A DNA stretch of 64,000 nt, from NCBI GenBank assembly GCA_027422505.1, contig JAPQWV010000001.1, forward strand, positions 3,038,001-3,102,000. Reading direction: 5' to 3'. This document shows, piece by piece, positions 35,251 through 46,344 of this stretch. How positions within the stretch are numbered: the first letter of the stretch is position 1; each line of letters begins with the position of its first letter. The stretch is from Craterostigma plantagineum. Its lineage: Eukaryota; Streptophyta; Magnoliopsida; Lamiales; Linderniaceae. The notes beneath the pieces are model-generated. The model did no database searches. It had not been told where the DNA came from and was given only the letters and a program-made list of their open reading frames with translations. The position numbers were made by a program, and so were the translations under genes.

Positions 35251-35782
35251 ATTAAAGAAAATGGTTTGGAGGGTTGAAGATTAGTAATCTTTTTGTTATA
35301 TGTTACATTACATTCAACGCGATTATCTCGATCCAAAGTTTGAATTTTTATGGTGTTCATCCGATTTTCTTGTTATATACTTCGGTTGCTTAATACTTGT
35401 GACACATCAAAAAGTCAATGAATAGCTCTATACGAACTTACACTATTTCTGATAAGATGTCATTATTATGAAACATTGCCTACAATTCTTTTTTCATCCA
35501 TTCATTGTCATTGTGCATTCATGACAAATGCTTAATAGTTTTTCTTCTTTCAACTTTCTATTATGTTTTCATTTTCAACCTTCTATAAGCCCGTAGATAC
35601 ACATAAATGCCCTGTGTAATCTGACAGCTCATATGCAAGGTACAACTTGTGATGCAGAGTTTGGAGTCTCAACTCTCAAGTCTTTCCCAAGGTACAAGCA
35701 CCCTCACCTGCATATCAATTACTCTCCTTTGATGATGATTATTGATTATCAAAATTTATTTGATGGGTCTATCGTAATCACC
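35251..35782. other. Decayed copia flank and spacer
   Basis: The first 250 bp probably continue the integrase fragment upstream in broken frames. The rest shows nothing recognisable up to the copia element. Confidence 0.35.
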
Positions 35783-36282
35783 TGTTGTAAAAGGACAGTA
35801 TAAATAAAAAGAGACGCCAGGAATTTACGTGGAAAACCCCAAAGTCGGGGTGAAAAACCACGGGCAAGGTAAGGAAATTTTACTGTGGGTAATTTAGGAG
35901 TTACAACTCTCTACCGTAAGGAGAACATTAGCTCTATCTCTCTTACAATAGGAGACTCACCAACTCTCTAAATATTTTTCCTCACAACACTTGTATATAC
36001 TGAATATAAGAAGAAGTTATTGTTTTCGATGATTTACAATGACTTATAGCTAGCCTATTTATAGCTGGAGGTTTTAGGCTCGGACAAATCAGAATTAGCC
36101 GCCGTAGCTAGACACGTGGACGAACCAGAATGAGCCATGCAGCTATATACGTGGGCGAACCAGAAGGAGCCGCGTAGCTGTATACGTGGGCGAACCAGAA
36201 TCCGCCGTGCAGCTATATTACGTGGACGAATCAGAACCAGCCACTTAGCTATGCTAAGTGGCCAAATAGAAATTTTACAAGA
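35783..36282 (-). repeat. 3' LTR (about 500 bp)
   Basis: It shares ends and body with the 5' LTR. The terminal TG has become TC (plus strand ends acaaga instead of acaaca). It carries more copies of a roughly 36-bp unit containing acgtgg.cgaaccagaa than the 5' LTR, at about 36110-36235. Confidence 0.85.
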
Positions 36283-36412
36283 TTTCTCCCACTTGAAGAT
36301 TTGATCGAGACTCGATCAATCTTCATATATGTTCAGTCAAACCACAGGAAGATGCTGGAAATTTTACAAGATTTCTCCCAATTGAAGATTTCTCCCACGT
36401 TGATTGATTTGG

Positions 36413-39302
36413 TCATAAGTCGGCCAGATTATCCGCAGTGTGAACTTTCTGCATATCCACTGTTCCCTCTTCCACTTGTTCACGAATGAAGTGGTATTGG
36501 ACCCGGATGTATTTGGTTCTTGAATGAAATGCTGGATTCCTTGCAAGATGCAATGCACTCTGGCTATCACAATAGAGAACAATATTCTCTTGTTTGTGGC
36601 CGAGTTCTTCCAGCAATCTCTTCAACCATATCGCCTCTTTACTGGCTTGCGTAGCTGCTACATATTCTGCTTCCGTCGTTGACGTCACAACAATCGACTG
36701 CAGTTTTGAGACCCATCTTACTGCACCGCCAGCAAGATTAAACATATATCCGGTTGTGGATCTGCTTTTATCAAGTTCACCTGCATAATCAGCATCAACA
36801 TAACCGTGGACAGTAAACTCCGTACCTCCATAACATAACGCATGATCAGAGGTTCCTTTTATGTATCTGAGAATCCTCTTGACAGCACTCCAGTGCTCCG
36901 ACCGGGGTGTATCGGCTTACCACTCCCACTGCATGGGCAATGTCCGGTCTCGTACACACCATGGCAAACATCAAACTTCCAATCGCGGATGCATACGGCA
37001 CTCGAGACATCTCCATTTTCTCATCTTCATTGGATGGACACATATCGGCAGATAACTTGAAGTTAGCAGCAAGAGGAGTGGATATTGGCTTGCTTTCTTG
37101 CATGTTGAACCTTCGCATGACTTTCTTCAAGTAGTTCTTTTGAGAAGGCCAAATCTTCCTATTGCTTCTGTCTCGAGAGATTTGTACGCCAAGAATTTTG
37201 TTTGTCTGTCCCAAGTCCTTCATTTCGAATTCACCAGCGAGTTGAATCTTCAGATCATTGATACGATCTTTGCAGGGTCCTGCTACCAGCATATCGTCAA
37301 CGTACAACAGCAACATGATATAATCTTCAGAGTGAAATCTCTTGAAATACGCGCAAGGATCTGAATAAAGCTTGGTGTAGCCGAGACTCATTATGAATGA
37401 ATCAAATCTCTTGTACCAGCATTGTGGTGCTTGCTTGAGCCCGTAAAGAGATTTGATTAGCTTGCAAAGCAGATCTTCTTTCCTTTTTTCTTGAAAGCCT
37501 TCTGGTTGAAGCATATATATTTCTTCTTTCAGGTCGCCATGGAGAAAGGCCGTTTTGACGTCAAGTTGCTCAAGATGCAGGTCAAATGTGGCACACATTG
37601 ACAAGACAACACTGACTGTTGTAAATCGAACCACCGGTGAGAATATCTCATTGAAGTCGATCCCTTCTTTCTGAGCATATCCCTTTACAACCAGTCTTGC
37701 ACGATATCGCTCTATCTGGTCATCACAATTCCGCTTGATCTTGTACACCCATTTGTTTCCAATAGGTCTCCTTCCTTGCGGTAATGGCACCAATTCCCAT
37801 GTCTTATTTTTACTGAGAGCTTCCATTTCTTCTTGCATTGCTGAAATCCACTGACTCGCATCTGAACTCTTCAGTGCTTCTTGGAAAGTCGTTGGCTCTC
37901 CATCCTCAGTTAGAAAACAGTATGCAATGTTGCTCTCAGTATCATAATTTGAGTACCAAATAGGCATCTTACGAGTTCGTTTTGATCGCCCGAGGTCCGG
38001 TACTTCAGTTTCGACTGGGTTGAGCTCTTTGTGCGCTGGTTCGGCTTCAGAAGAATCATCTTGCTCCAATTTTCTCTTCGCCGGTGTTGGTGTATTCTTT
38101 GTCATATTGCCATCATGGTTGATTTGCTCCTGGTCGCTATCTTCGAGAAAATTAACATCTCTGCTGATAACAACTTTGTGGTCAGTGAGATCCCACAAAC
38201 GATAACCCTTTACTCCTTCAGCGTACCCCAGAAATAGACATCTTCTGGACTTTGGATCCAACTTCGTCGTTTCTTGATTGTGGTACATCACATATGCAGG
38301 GCTTCCAAATATATGGAGGTTTGAATAATCAGCAGGTTTGCCAGTCCACATTTCCATCGGTGTCCTCATCTCTATAGCAGTAGATGGGGACCGATTCACC
38401 ATATAGCAGGCAGTGCAGACCGATTCCGCCCAAAATTCCTTGTCTAGGCTTGCAGTTCTCATCATAGCCCTCGTTCTTTCCAACAAGGTCCTATTCAGCC
38501 GCTCTGCCACCCCATTTTGTTGTGGAGTATATGTCGTTGTGAATTGTCTTTTAATACCCGCACCTTTGCAGAATTCATTGAATTCTGCCAGTATATTCTC
38601 CTCCATTGTCGGACCGCGGGCATTTGATCTTCTTACTGGATTCAAGTTCGACCCGTTCTTTGTATGTTTTGAAGGTAGGAAACACATCGTCCTTCCTCTT
38701 GATTGGATACACCCAGCATCTTCTGGAATAGTCGTCGATGAATGACACGAAGTAGTTTGCTCCCCCCAGAGATGTGACCGGTGCTTGCCAAACGTCAGAG
38801 TGCAGCAGTTCCAGAATTTCTTTACTTCTGAATTTTGACGGGCTGAACTTCGGGCGATGCTGCTTACTTACAATGCAGTTCTCACAAAATGGTAGTGACA
38901 CGATTGTGATAAGGAAATAGATTCTTCTGGACAAGAATTTTCATGCCTTGCTCAAACATATGACCAAGCTTCTTGTGAAGTCATCGAAGACTTCTCGATT
39001 GAATTTGTAGTGGCCACAGAAGCTTGCCCTTCCTGCAGAGTTTCCCCCTTCAGCATGTATAAGTTTGCAGCGATCTTTTCCCCCTTCATTATTATTTGCG
39101 CTCCTTGAAAGATTTCCATGACCTTGTTCTCCAGTTTAATTTTGAGACCAAGATCATCTAGCTGCCCCACAGACAATAGATTTTTCTTCAGACTCTCAAC
39201 ATGTCGCACAGCTTGAATGGTACGGATGGTGCCATCGTACATCTTTAATTTGATCGTACCAATCCCTACGATCTTCAGAGGTTGATCATTACAGCTGTAC
39301 AC
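36413..39302 (-). pseudogene. Copia pol: integrase, RT, RNase H
   Basis: Frames in order: 39302-38952 (end of protease and linker), 38934-38575 (zinc-binding and catalytic integrase with IDDYSRRCWVYPIK), 38687-36846 (613 codons: integrase tail QQNGVAERLNR, RT with VKGYAQKEGIDFNE and LLLYVDDMLV, start of RNase H), and 36745-36413 (RNase H with TTEAEYVAATQA and YCDSQSALHLARN). Breaks are at about 38940, 38630 and 36870. The long RT frame shows that decay is recent and local. Confidence 0.88.
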
Positions 39303-39345
39303 GAACCCTCCAGAGGTTGGTTTGTAATGATGAAACCGTTCCCTT

Positions 39346-40271
39346 CTAGGTCATGTGGAAAGTAGCTGCGGAGTCGAGAAGCCACATATCGTCAAATCTT
39401 CCCTTTTCTCCGATGGTGAATGCAACTTCACATACTAGAACAAATCCGTTGTCTCGAGCGTTGGCCACGTTTCCTTGAGCATTGGGGTTTCTGTTTAGAC
39501 CCCAACAATCTTTCTTCATATGACCCTTCTTGCCACAGTGATAACATTTGATAGCCTTCTTATTTTGCGGGACCAATTTTTGACTCCCACTAAAGGACCA
39601 CGTTCTTCAATATATGATCCGCTCTCGACTCCCACTTGGACCATGTTCTCCAGATCTTGCCTTCGTCACAGTCAGCGCATCTGCTTGATGGGGTGTAATC
39701 ACCTTCTTCTCCGTGTTATTGCGCCGGTTTTCTTCTTCCAGAACAGCAGCAGCAACGTCATCATAGACAAGTTGCTCTGCAGTTTGGTTGTTGGTTAGAC
39801 TGATGACAAGATGAGCATAAGAATCTGGCAGACTTGCGAGTAGGAGTTCAGCACGATCGCTTGACTCTATGTTGCAGTCCAAGTCTTTGAGTTCGCCAAG
39901 CAGAGTAACCATTTTGTTGATGTGCTCTGTTGCTGAAGAAGATTCATCCATCTTTAGAGCATATAATTTCTTCTTCAAGAAAATCCGGCTATGAAGCGAC
40001 TTGGCTTGATATAGCTTATCAAGGTGATCCCAGATTTCCTTTGCACTAGTTTTCTCCACGACACTCGACAATATATCATCTGCTAATACGAGATGAATAT
40101 TGGCAGTAGCCTTTCCATCAATCTTCTTCCATTTGGCATCACTTGTAATTCTTTCCGGCCTGCCAGTGATAGCTTCCAGACAATTTTCTTTGAGCAAAAT
40201 TGCCTTGACTTTTACCTTCCACAGGGAGTATTTTTCCCGTTGAATTTGTCAATCTCATACTTAGCTGCCAT
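39346..40271 (-). pseudogene. Copia gag with zinc knuckle
   Basis: The start is ATG at 40271 (MAAKYEIDKFNGKN), equivalent to the start of the element at 19314. A frame change follows within 15 codons, then a long capsid-like frame at 40197-39607 (CLEAITGRPERI, SAKEIWDHLDKLYQ). Another break precedes the zinc knuckle CYHCGKKGHMKKDC near 39550-39510 and the protease start LLDSAATFHM near 39375-39350. The protease Gly after Ser is Ala here (DSAAT), which would disable the catalytic loop. Confidence 0.8.
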
Positions 40272-40418
40272 TTCTTCTCTCCTCTTTTTTTTACCTCTCT
40301 CTCCCAGAGACTTTAATGGATGAATAATAATAATCTAACAAACTTTCTTATATGGAGGATCCAATATTATTGGCAACCACAGAGCATACGGTAAGTAGAT
40401 ATTATAGACACCCAACCT

Positions 40419-40431
40419 GGCTCTGATACCA
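40419..40431 (-). promoter_or_regulatory. Primer binding site (tRNA-iMet)
   Basis: The minus strand reads TGGTATCAGAGCC next to the 5' LTR. Confidence 0.88.
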
Positions 40432-40433
40432 CT

Positions 40434-40858
40434 TGTTGTAAAAGGACAGTATAAATAAAAAGAGACGCCAGGAATTTACGTGGAAAACCCCAAAGTCGGG
40501 GTGAAAAACCACGGGCAAGGTAAGAAAATTTTACTGTGGGTAATTTAGGAGTTACAACTCTCTACCGTAAGGAGAACACTAGCTCTATCTCTCTTACAAT
40601 AGGAGACTCACCAACTCTCTAAATATTTTTCCTCACAACACTTGTATATACTGAATATAAGAAGAAGTTATTGTTTTCGATGATTTACAATGACTTATAG
40701 CTAGCCTATTTATAGCTGGAGGTTTTAGGCTCGGGCGAACCAGAAGGAGCCGCGTAGCTAGACACGTGGACGAACCAGAATGAGCCGCGCAGCTATATTA
40801 CGTGGACGAATCAGAACCACCACTTAGTGCTAAGTGGCCAAATAGAAATTTTACAACA
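40434..40858 (-). repeat. 5' LTR (425 bp)
   Basis: Intact TGTTGTAAAA...TTTTACAACA ends on both sides. A TATA-like element (tatttata on the plus strand) lies near 40709-40716. The primer site lies two bases away at 40431. Confidence 0.9.
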
Positions 40859-40924
40859 TCACCGAGCTTTGATTCCCTTGTTTCGCATAAACAGCAAAAG
40901 ACTGAATTTTTCGTAACAAACAAT

Positions 40925-40927
<3 letters not shown>

Positions 40928-40967
<40 letters not shown>
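40928..40967. repeat. (GA)n microsatellite in the SKP2A-like leader
   Basis: About 20 GA units, roughly 190 bp upstream of the start codon. GA runs are common in plant 5' leaders. Confidence 0.92.
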
Positions 40968-40971
<4 letters not shown>

Positions 40972-41152
40972 GCGATTCTTCTAGAACAGTGGTGACCACC
41001 ATTGAAAGCCCTTTTACTCTTGCTTGGCTAAAAACTCTCTCGACCCTTCTTTCCACTTCGTATGTAGTAAAAACAGACGTTTGTTTACCAGTTAATTTGC
41101 CAATTTGCAGGATAGAAAGGGCATCTATTTTTTCGTGTCCCCTGTTTTCGGT

Positions 41153-42429
41153 ATGAGTAGAACAGAGGATTTATTAGACCATAGTTTGAAGGAGCTTATG
41201 GTTTGCGAAGGTGCTGCTGAGGATATGAATAACAAAAATACATTTTCTGGGACTGAACATATCAGCTTCGTGGGAGAGTTGACAAGAATTAGCGAGTGGA
41301 AAGACATCCCAGTCGAGCTTTTGCTGAGGATCGTCTCCCTCGTCGACGATCGGACGGCCAACGTTGCTTCCGGCGTTTGCCATGGATGGAGGGACTCTAT
41401 TTCTTGGGGCCTTACCCATCTCTCACTCTCTTGGTATGTCTGAAATAAAAAGTCCCACTTTCTCCGTTTCTCAAACGATAGATAATAATCATTTCTCTGT
41501 CTTCATCAGGTGTAAGAAGAACATGAACAGCCTCGTCCTTTCCCTATCCCCAAAGTTCCCAAAACTTCAAGTTCTTGTCCTAAGACAAGACAAACCACAG
41601 CTTCAAGACGAAGCCATCGAACAAATCGCCAATCACTGCAACGACCTCCAAGAACTCGACCTCAGCAAGAGCTTCAAGCTCACCGATAAATCCCTTTACG
41701 CGCTTTCGAAGGGCTGTCGAAACCTCAAGAAGCTGAACATCAGCGGCTGCTCGGGCTTCACCGATACAGCTTTAGGACACCTAACAAGCTCTTGCAGAAA
41801 ACTCAAGTTCTTGAACCTTTGCGGCTGCGTTAGGACAGCCACCGATCGAGCCCTAAAGGTAATAATAGTACATGGCCACGTAGTGAAAATCCTTTCTCAA
41901 ATTAACGGACTGTGTTCTTTAGGCTATTGGGTACAACTGTAGTGAGCTTCAGTCTTTGAACCTCGGCTGGTGCGATAGGGTCAGCGACGAAGGTGTTAAG
42001 AGCTTAGCCTATGGCTGCCCTGACCTTCGAGCCCTCGACCTTTGTGGCTGCCTTCTCATTACAGATGAGAGCGTAGTTGCCTTAGCGAGCAGCTGCCAAA
42101 ACCTGCGATCATTGGGGCTATACTACTGCAAGAACATCACCGATCGAGCCATGTACTCGCTGACTAGGATCGGGGTCAAGAATGATGGGTTCTTACCACC
42201 TTCATCGGTTAAGAGAGGAGGAGATTATATGATGGGCCTTACGAACCTCAACATAAGTCAGTGCACTGCCCTAGCGCCCAAGTCGGTCCAAGCCTTGTGC
42301 GACTCTTTCCCTGCCCTCCACACTTGCCCGGGCAGGCACTCGCTGATCATCAGCGGTTGCCTGAACTTGACCGCGGTTCGATGTGCCTGCGCCGCGGTTC
42401 AGGCGAGTCATCGAGCCATGGCTCACTGA
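41153..42429 (+). CDS. SKP2A: SKP2A-like F-box/LRR protein
   Basis: Three exons, 41153-41433, 41510-41858 and 41923-42429, give 378 codons in phase with GT-AG introns. An N-terminal F-box (residues about 49-88, WKDIPVELLLRIVSLVDDRT) is followed by cysteine-containing leucine-rich repeats (LQELDLSKSFKLTD, LRALDLCGCLLITDESV) and a conserved C-terminal part with SFPALHTCPGRHSL. In Arabidopsis SKP2A is the substrate receptor of an SCF ubiquitin ligase acting on cell-cycle factors and binding auxin. Length and domain order match the family (about 360 residues). ATG 41153 is chosen because it begins the conserved-length protein; the upstream frame lacks an ATG. The tttgcag at 41103-41109 may be the acceptor of a 5' UTR intron. 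A copia element lies just upstream. Confidence 0.93.
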
Positions 42430-42640
42430 TGTTTCTTGTCTTGTCTATTGCGCAGTGTACATTGTATTGTGTTGTGTTGTAAGAATGTCTTTCTTTTTCT
42501 CTTTGGTTCGTGCAAGTAAATGAAGGTTTGTGTGCTTTCGACTAACGATTTCTACTGCGTACGAAACGCGTTTTATGTACAATTTATATGCATTTATTAC
42601 AACCAACCCCATAAGATTAAAGAATGGTAATTAGCGAAAG

Positions 42641-43814
42641 TCATTTCTCGTTCTTGGCGTGTTTGTTGTGATGGTCAGCGTCGTCTTCGAGCTTGGTAAG
42701 ACTTTGAACGATGTTTCCTAACTTCCCTTCGATTTCCTGAAACTGAAAATTTAAAATAACATGCAATTAAAAATGGCAACTTGAATGTTATCTTCATTTA
42801 AACATGCAATTCTACTATTATTCATTTTAATTTTATTACTGGTTCAACGTTCTCGTTTTTATATGAAAGACCAAGAATGAGTACAAGTCCATATTAATAG
42901 ATGCGTTGACATCATCGATTCAATGTATCAAAATAATATGTGCATATATCATCAAGTTTGAAGCGTGTTCATGCACACATATACCTCGAAAATGAATTAT
43001 GTTGAAAATACTCTTTGATGAAAGTTGACAACGATAATTTAATTAAGATAAATTAAATTACCTCATCAATAGCATCTTCAACTACACGAGCATCCTTTGC
43101 AGTTTCCTCTGCAACGTTTTCTACAATTTCTACAAATTTCTTGAATTTTCCGTCTTGTGGAATATTCTCGGAGATCTTCTCGGCCGTTTTGTCAACCACT
43201 TGGGCAACTTTTTCGACTACTTCGACTATCTCTTCTATTGTTTCCACTGTGGTATCAATCTCATCTACACACGGTATAAAAAAAAATACGTCGATCATCA
43301 AGGGCTTTATGAATTGAAACTATATAATCATCAAATGCAATCTTAATTTTCTTCTACTTTATATTTTATAAAGAGACATACCTTTTAATTGGAGTAAGGG
43401 TCCCAATCTGTTGGTCGTAAAGGGTAATACAATTGCCAGCACAACTCCAAGTATCCAATTCCTGCTAAGAATGGAACGAAAAAATTATAATTTCACAAAA
43501 TAAATATAATTCTATGTACGTAGAAGTACTACGAATCCTTACAATGGAGAAGAAGACGATGGAGGCTTAGAAGGTAATGGAGCACTAGCAGCTTTCTGAA
43601 TGCCATAGACAGAAAAGTTCCTTCTAATTATAAGTATGTTATTATTTCCTCGAGATTTAGCGTAGCTGCCTATATATCGATATCCCAAACTATGAAATAG
43701 GTTTTGACGTTCGAAAACCCTAGGTTTCAAAGAGATTAAGGATCGTGTGAGTGTATTGTAAGGAGAAGAAAACCTAGGAACAATGGAAAGGATATATCGT
43801 GTTGTTGAAGACAT
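42641..43814 (-). CDS. Plastid inner-envelope-type small protein (AT1G42960-like)
   Basis: Four exons on the minus strand: 43814-43543, 43461-43382, 43264-43062 and 42742-42641, giving 218 codons in phase. The N-terminus (MSSTTRYILSIVPRFSS) is Ser/Thr/Arg-rich like a transit peptide. Exon 2 holds a hydrophobic segment (ILGVVLAIVLPF) followed by TNRLGPLL. Exon 3 is a heptad-like acidic helix (VETIEEIVEVVEKVAQVVDK) and exon 4 a Lys/His-rich tail. This layout matches an uncharacterised plant family whose Arabidopsis member AT1G42960 is annotated as a chloroplast inner-membrane protein. No enzyme motif is present, and a scaffold or coiled-coil role is only a guess. Exon 4 could start 6 bp later. 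In-frame ATGs upstream of 43814 exist, but they encode sequence unlike a transit peptide. Confidence 0.75.
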
Positions 43815-44824
43815 GCTAGGCTCTTCAGCAATGGTAATGATAATCTTATGTATAAATGAGATATTGTCGGTGGTGGAATGATTAGTTGTATGTATGTCGC
43901 TCGAATCGATATATAGGAATCTTACGTTTTTCAAAATTTCATGTCTATATATAGGGAATCCCTTCGTTCTTAGAGAAATAAAAGTTTGGAAGGTGATTAA
44001 GATTATCATAAGAATGAAATTTTGACCTTGACCGTATGGCTGCTATCGTACAAACCATATAAAATCTGTCATACGAAACATGCAAGATGCGTATAACGTG
44101 CAATGCAAGTTGACATTTAAATTAACAGTTTTTTTTTTTCGGAAGGAAATTTAAATTAATAGTTAGTTTCCTTATCCAAATTGAGGAAACAGTACGGATT
44201 AAATGGATATTATTCGTCAAGGAAAAATACCTGCAATTTTTTGTCTGAAGGACTACAAAAGTTGACCAACTATTGTTCAACACGTATATATTTTCGGTCT
44301 TTGAATCAAACAATATATGCACGTTTTAAAATATATATAATTCGGAGTTTCCACTTGGTTTCCCTATTTTGAAAGAGTTATTACCTAAACCCTAACTCTA
44401 AACGTGACTTGTATTGTACACAATTCAATATGGCTGACTTGGCTTCATTTATCAACTCCTGCGTACACGTAAGAGGAATTCGTAAATTTCTAATATATCA
44501 TATGATTTTTTTTCTAAAAAACGATGGTCATCAAATATGTTGAACTCAATATTAACGTCCTTCGCTTGTCAACAAACTTCCGACTAATTCTCCGCTTTCA
44601 AAATATAATAAAACACGCACACACACATTCACGTATGTGCGGGTGAATATGTTCTTGTTCTAGACAAATCAAAGCCCTTATGGTACGCAGCATGCAGCCC
44701 ATGCAAAATAATACCCCTATTATCATTCTACATTTTGCGAACTGATGATGAGAAAAGAAATAATAATATACCCACGAATTACAGTAACCCATTTTCTATT
44801 AATCATCAAAACGACTATGTCATA
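43815..44824. other. Intergenic spacer
   Basis: AT-rich. No supported gene or repeat. Confidence 0.5.
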
Positions 44825-44867
44825 CATATATATATTATATATATATATATATATAATATATATATAA
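44825..44867. repeat. (TA)n-rich tract
   Basis: TA and TAA units directly next to the GGTACC-type element. Confidence 0.85.
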
Positions 44868-44869
44868 TA

Positions 44870-45412
44870 ATACCCCAGTGTTTTAGGCTTTTTCAGCTGG
44901 TACCCAAAGTTATTTTCAATTCCGGTAGGTGCCTCTGTATTTAAGACTTTTCCAACTAGTACCCGGAGTATTTTTCAATTCCAGTAGTTGCCCCAGTATT
45001 TAAGGCTTTTCCAGCTGGTATCCCTGTGTTTAAGGCTTTTCCAACTGGTATCCAAAGTGTTTTCAAGGTATACCCCTAACTTATAACGACGTGATTTTAA
45101 ATGACCAAAAACGAGATGTTATAGGTGTAAGCTTGTTAAGCTAATGGAATTCTAGAAATGACTAAAAATGGTTCCGGCACCTAAAAATCACATTTGTAGC
45201 TTTTTAAAATCACGCCGTTATATGTTAGGGGTATCTACCTTGAAAACACATTGGACGCCAATTGGAAAGCCTTAAACAAAGGGGTAACAACTGGAATTGA
45301 AAAAGGTATCAGTTGGAAAAGTCTTAAACACAGGGTACCTATCGGAATTAAAAATAACTTTGTGCACCAACTGAAAAGGCGTACAATACAGGGGTACCAA
45401 GTGGAATTCCCC
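44870..45412. mobile_element. Mutator-like foldback MITE (GGTACC family)
   Basis: The right arm (45260-45412) is the inverse of 44870-45060. Shared words are CAGCTGGTACCC, TTTCAATTCCGGTAGGTGCC and AAGTCTTAAACACAGGG. The left arm repeats these words three or four times in tandem. The right end GGAATTCCCC matches the end of the element at 56513-57472. The left end seems lost into the (TA)n tract, so no target duplication is visible. Confidence 0.72.
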
Positions 45413-45444
45413 TATATATACACATATATATATATTATATAAAT

Positions 45445-46344
45445 CTAAGAGGACATCCCTACACCAAGAAAATCTATGAAGGGAACGTATTTTATAGCCT
45501 CAGATATCTCTTCTTCTTCAGCTTGATGCTCATTAATATCCGCCTTTAATCTCTTCGATTCGCCCAACTGTAGTAGCATCGAATGATCCCTATTCTCCGT
45601 CGTTGCATTATTATGGTACTTATAACGACCTTCATACAACGAAACGTTCGAACCACGAGAACCATACGATGATGATGATGGCAAGAAAAAGACGTTACTA
45701 ATAAGATGTTCCTTGCTATCTGCCTCACGATGATGATGATAGTGGTAATAATGTGTATCGATGATATTGTTCTTCGACTTTTGTCTTTGTTTTCTTGCCA
45801 TTACGACGTGCCAATGGTTCTTGACAGCGTTGTCAGTTCGACCCGGGAAGAATCTTGCAGATATGAGTGCCCACTTATTCCCGTGTATTCGATGAACTGC
45901 GATCAGTTTTCTTTCTTCTTCCTCCGTAAATGGCCTTCTGTTGATCCTCGGATCAAGTTGATTGAACCACCTTAATCTGCAACTCTTTCCTGCATGTAAT
46001 AAAAAACGAAAAATTAAATAATTCTAAGGAAAATCTATTCAGAGAAACATATATATGTGTGTGTGTGTATGGAGGGCTTAAAGAGTCCCAATAAGCATAT
46101 AACATGGTTACGTACTGAACTAAACCCTAAGTTTAAAACTGAAACAATATGCATAAATTTACGCGCAACATGATTAAATTTTTGCTCAAACTATATAATT
46201 GCCTGATCTTCCTTGAAGTTTCTCGGCGATAGAATTCCAGTTCTGAGGCCCATATTTCTCGACTAAATGTCGTAATTTTTCGTCTTCTGCTGGTCTCCAA
46301 TGTCCTCGTGGACAAGTGTTATTACCCCTAATATTTTCATCCAT
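45445..46344 (-). CDS. R2R3-MYB transcription factor (MYB52/54/56/117-type)
   Basis: Two exons, 46344-46203 and 45989-45445, give 228 codons. R2 (residues about 13-62) has [11 protein letters not shown]...[12 protein letters not shown]...[17 protein letters not shown]3 (about 65-111) has [10 protein letters not shown]...HGNKWALI...[19 protein letters not shown]. The [19 protein letters not shown] phrase marks the clade with MYB52, MYB54, MYB56, MYB105 and MYB117, which act in cell-wall, seed-size and boundary development. Exon 1 ends at GC, not GT (AG|GCAATT), with a normal AG acceptor (tgcag), and this is the only phase-correct junction. R3 has one extra residue ([11 protein letters not shown], usually WALIARLFPG). 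The tail is His/Ser-rich with no known motif. It should be nuclear. Confidence 0.88.

Larger units (their letters stand above)
35783..40858 (-). mobile_element. Complete Ty1/copia (Tork-like) retrotransposon, inactive
   Basis: It is bounded by two LTRs and a perfect 5-bp target duplication, tcacc (35778-35782 and 40859-40863). On the minus strand the order is 5' LTR, primer site, gag, protease, integrase, RT, RNase H, polypurine tract, 3' LTR. The coding region is broken in at least five places. Insertion lies about 290 bp upstream of the SKP2A-like start codon, with the element reading away from that gene. Confidence 0.93.

Noticed and set aside
41105..41152. Longer N-terminus for the SKP2A-like protein
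   Set aside because: The extended frame opens with TTG, not ATG, and runs through a probable splice acceptor. ATG 41153 fits the family length.
40859..41152. SKP2A-like gene driven by the copia LTR
   Set aside because: The LTR reads in the opposite direction, and nothing in the sequence shows antisense promoter use. Kept only as a question about local effects.
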